Shown here: in pieces, positions 6,648 to 7,858 of the stretch | Layout of the letters: each line of letters starts with the position of its first letter | Numbering within the stretch: the first letter of the stretch is position 1 | DNA from: Thauera sp. | GTDB taxonomy: Bacteria > Pseudomonadota > Gammaproteobacteria > Burkholderiales > Rhodocyclaceae | Length of the DNA stretch: 7,858 nt | Direction of reading: 5' to 3' | NCBI GenBank assembly: GCA_003446655.1 | Contig: DMCZ01000172.1 | Location: 23,000 to 30,857, forward strand | Made by a program: the position numbers and the translations under genes | Notes under the pieces: generated by a model | The model's input: only the letters and a program-made list of their open reading frames with translations | What the model was told of the DNA's origin: nothing | Databases searched by the model: none

Positions 6648-7409
6648 GTGAGCTATCGCATCCTCGACGCCGGCGACGCCGCGCTCACCATCGAGTTCGG
6701 CAGCGTCATCGACCCCGCCCTGCTGGCCGCGGTCAACGCGCTCGACGCCGCCATCCTGCGCCTGCAGCAGGCGGGCGCACTGCCGGGCGTGATCGAGACC
6801 ATGCCCACCTTCCGCTCGCTGACGGTGTTCTTCGACCCGCTCGCCACCGACCGCGACGCCCTGCTCGCCGCGCTCGAGCCTCTGATCGCCGCCGCCGAGC
6901 ACGGCGCGCCCGCCGACGGCCGCCACTGGCGCCTGCCGGTGTGCTACGAGGGCGAGGCCGCGCCCGACCTCGCCGAGGTCGCGCAAACCCTCGGCATCGG
7001 CGAGGACGAGGTCGTCGCCCTGCACAGCGGCACCGAATACCTGGTGTACATGCTCGGTTTCCTGCCCGGCTTCCCCTTCATGGGCGACCTGCCGGAGAGG
7101 CTGCGTCTGCCACGGCGCGCCCAGCCGCGCGTGCGCGTGCCCGCCGGCAGCGTGGCGATCGCCACCGGGCTGACCGCGATCTACCCCTGGGAGAGCCCGG
7201 GCGGATGGCACCTGCTCGGACGCTGTCCGGTGCCGCTGTTCGACGCCCGCCGCGCCGCGCCCTCGCTGCTCGCGGCCGGCGACAGGGTGCGCTTCGTGCC
7301 GGTGAGCGCCGAGGAATGCCGCGCCATCGAAGCCGGCCTCGCCCGCGGCGACATCGACCCGATGCAATGGCTGGACAGCGCCCCGACCGCCGCGGAGAAC
7401 GCAGCATGA
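6648..7409 (+). CDS. pxpB: 5-oxoprolinase subunit PxpB (KipI/YbgJ family)
   Basis: Cytoplasmic subunit of the ATP-dependent 5-oxoprolinase PxpABC, which opens 5-oxo-L-proline to L-glutamate; the same family includes B. subtilis KipI. It has 253 residues, slightly longer than the usual 220-240. Visible motifs are GDAALTIEFG (9-18), MPTFRSLTVFFDP (52-64), LPVCYEGE (96-103), YMLGFLPGFPFMG (134-146), RVRVPAGSVAIATG (161-174) and YPWESPGGWHLLGRCP (179-194), all characteristic of the family. The start is GTG at 6648 with GGGAG and 8-base spacing; it gives the standard N terminus MSYRILDAGDAAL. The stop overlaps the pxpC start by four bases (ATGA), so the two are translationally coupled. Some relatives are annotated as allophanate hydrolase subunit 1, but the split pxpB-pxpC pair favours 5-oxoprolinase. 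Confidence 0.92.
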   Translation: MSYRILDAGDAALTIEFGSVIDPALLAAVNALDAAILRLQQAGALPGVIETMPTFRSLTVFFDPLATDRDALLAALEPLIAAAEHGAPADGRHWRLPVCYEGEAAPDLAEVAQTLGIGEDEVVALHSGTEYLVYMLGFLPGFPFMGDLPERLRLPRRAQPRVRVPAGSVAIATGLTAIYPWESPGGWHLLGRCPVPLFDARRAAPSLLAAGDRVRFVPVSAEECRAIEAGLARGDIDPMQWLDSAPTAAENAA

Positions 7410-7825
7410 GCACGCAGACCGAACTCGAGATCGTCAGCCCCGGCGCCTTCGCCTCGATCCAGGACGAGGGCCGGCGCGGCTTCCGCCGCATTGGCGTGCC
7501 CTGGGCCGGCGCCCTCGACCGCCGCCTGATGCGCATCGCCAACGCACTCGCAGGCCAGGCCGAGGACGCGCCGGTGATCGAATGCTTCGACGGCGGCCTG
7601 CACGTGCTCGCCCACGGCGGCGCGGTGAAGCTCGCCGTCGCCGGCCACGCGGTGGTGGAGGTGGACGGCCCCGAGGGGCGCCGCCAGCTCGCCTCCTGGC
7701 GCTCGGTGACGCTCGCCGCGGGCGAGGCGCTGCGCATCCGCAAGATGGCCAGCGGCCGCATCGCCGTGGTCGCGGTGGCCGGCCTCGCGCTGCCGAAGGT
7801 GCTGGGCAGCGCCGCGACCTATGTG
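7406..7825 (+). CDS. pxpC: 5-oxoprolinase subunit PxpC (KipA/YbgK family), N-terminal part
   Basis: Partner of PxpB in the 5-oxoprolinase complex; also described as a biotin-dependent carboxyltransferase-like or allophanate hydrolase subunit 2 domain. Only 140 codons are genomic, against roughly 300-330 in the family. The start is typical: IVSPGAFASIQDEGRRGFRR, then IGVPWAGALDRRLMRIAN and a conserved IECFDGG segment. The ATG at 7406 overlaps the pxpB stop (ATGA). The reading frame appears to stop at 7850-7852, but the last codons lie inside adapter sequence beginning at 7826, so that stop and the residues LSLIHIRR are artefacts. The gene is therefore truncated by the contig end, not by mutation. 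Confidence 0.9.
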
Positions 7826-7858
7826 CTGTCTCTTATACACATCCGACGCTGACGACGA
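7826..7858 (+). other. Untrimmed Nextera/Tn5 sequencing adapter (not genomic)
   Basis: The stretch begins CTGTCTCTTATACACATC, the Tn5 mosaic end used in Nextera libraries, and continues with a read-2-type tail. Compared from memory with the standard 33-base adapter it differs at only two positions (7844 and 7852) and has exactly the same length, ending at the window end. The engineered mosaic end differs from natural IS50 ends, so this is library contamination and not a transposon insertion. Confidence 0.95.

Noticed and set aside
6606..7367. Minus-strand open frame of 253 codons opposite pxpB
   Set aside because: pxpB is unmistakable on the plus strand; the opposite frame is low-complexity G, A, H, V and Q sequence typical of antisense frames.
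7406..7852. Complete short 148-residue pxpC-like protein
   Set aside because: The stop codon lies within adapter sequence. The family needs more than 300 residues, so the gene is simply cut.
7826..7858. Natural transposon (IS50/Tn5-like) end
   Set aside because: The sequence is the engineered mosaic end followed by a library tail, not a natural IS50 end, and it stops exactly at the contig end.

Overview
The window is dense, GC-rich proteobacterial chromosome, apart from the last 33 bases. Gene order, strong GC bias in third codon positions and protein style suggest a betaproteobacterium, plausibly of the Rhodocyclales (Thauera/Azoarcus type). That placement is an inference from general resemblance, not from a marker gene. 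No RNA gene, CRISPR array or natural mobile element is visible, and no gene-free stretch exceeds 300 bases.

Left part (1-3008): a serine catabolism module. On the minus strand, sdaA (iron-sulfur L-serine deaminase) is followed by sstT (Na+/serine-threonine symporter, cut by the window edge). A 128-base gap between them holds a strong hairpin. A GcvA-like LysR regulator is transcribed away from sdaA across a 140-base AT-richer divergent spacer. The likely logic is uptake of L-serine by SstT, deamination to pyruvate and ammonia by SdaA, and control by the LysR protein.

Middle part (3043-5916, minus strand): a complete TRAP transporter operon in the order dctP (periplasmic binding protein), dctQ (small permease), dctM (large permease). 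A perfect 8-bp hairpin sits between dctP and dctQ. The operon converges on the lysR gene with only 34 bases between stop codons.

Right part (5917-7825): an AT-rich divergent control region carries a perfect 16-base palindrome and back-to-back promoter candidates. It separates dctP from a plus-strand run of a MarR-like regulator, pxpB and pxpC (two subunits of the ATP-dependent 5-oxoprolinase). pxpC is cut short. The arrangement suggests that the TRAP system imports 5-oxoproline (pyroglutamate) or a related acid, PxpABC opens it to glutamate, and the MarR protein controls both directions. pxpA is not in the window.

The last 33 bases (7826-7858) are not genomic. They match the Nextera/Tn5 mosaic-end sequencing adapter at 31 of 33 positions, so this is an untrimmed contig end and the apparent stop of pxpC is an artefact. 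I see no convincing previously undescribed system. The most useful leads are the transporter-oxoprolinase link, the MarR palindrome and the adapter.
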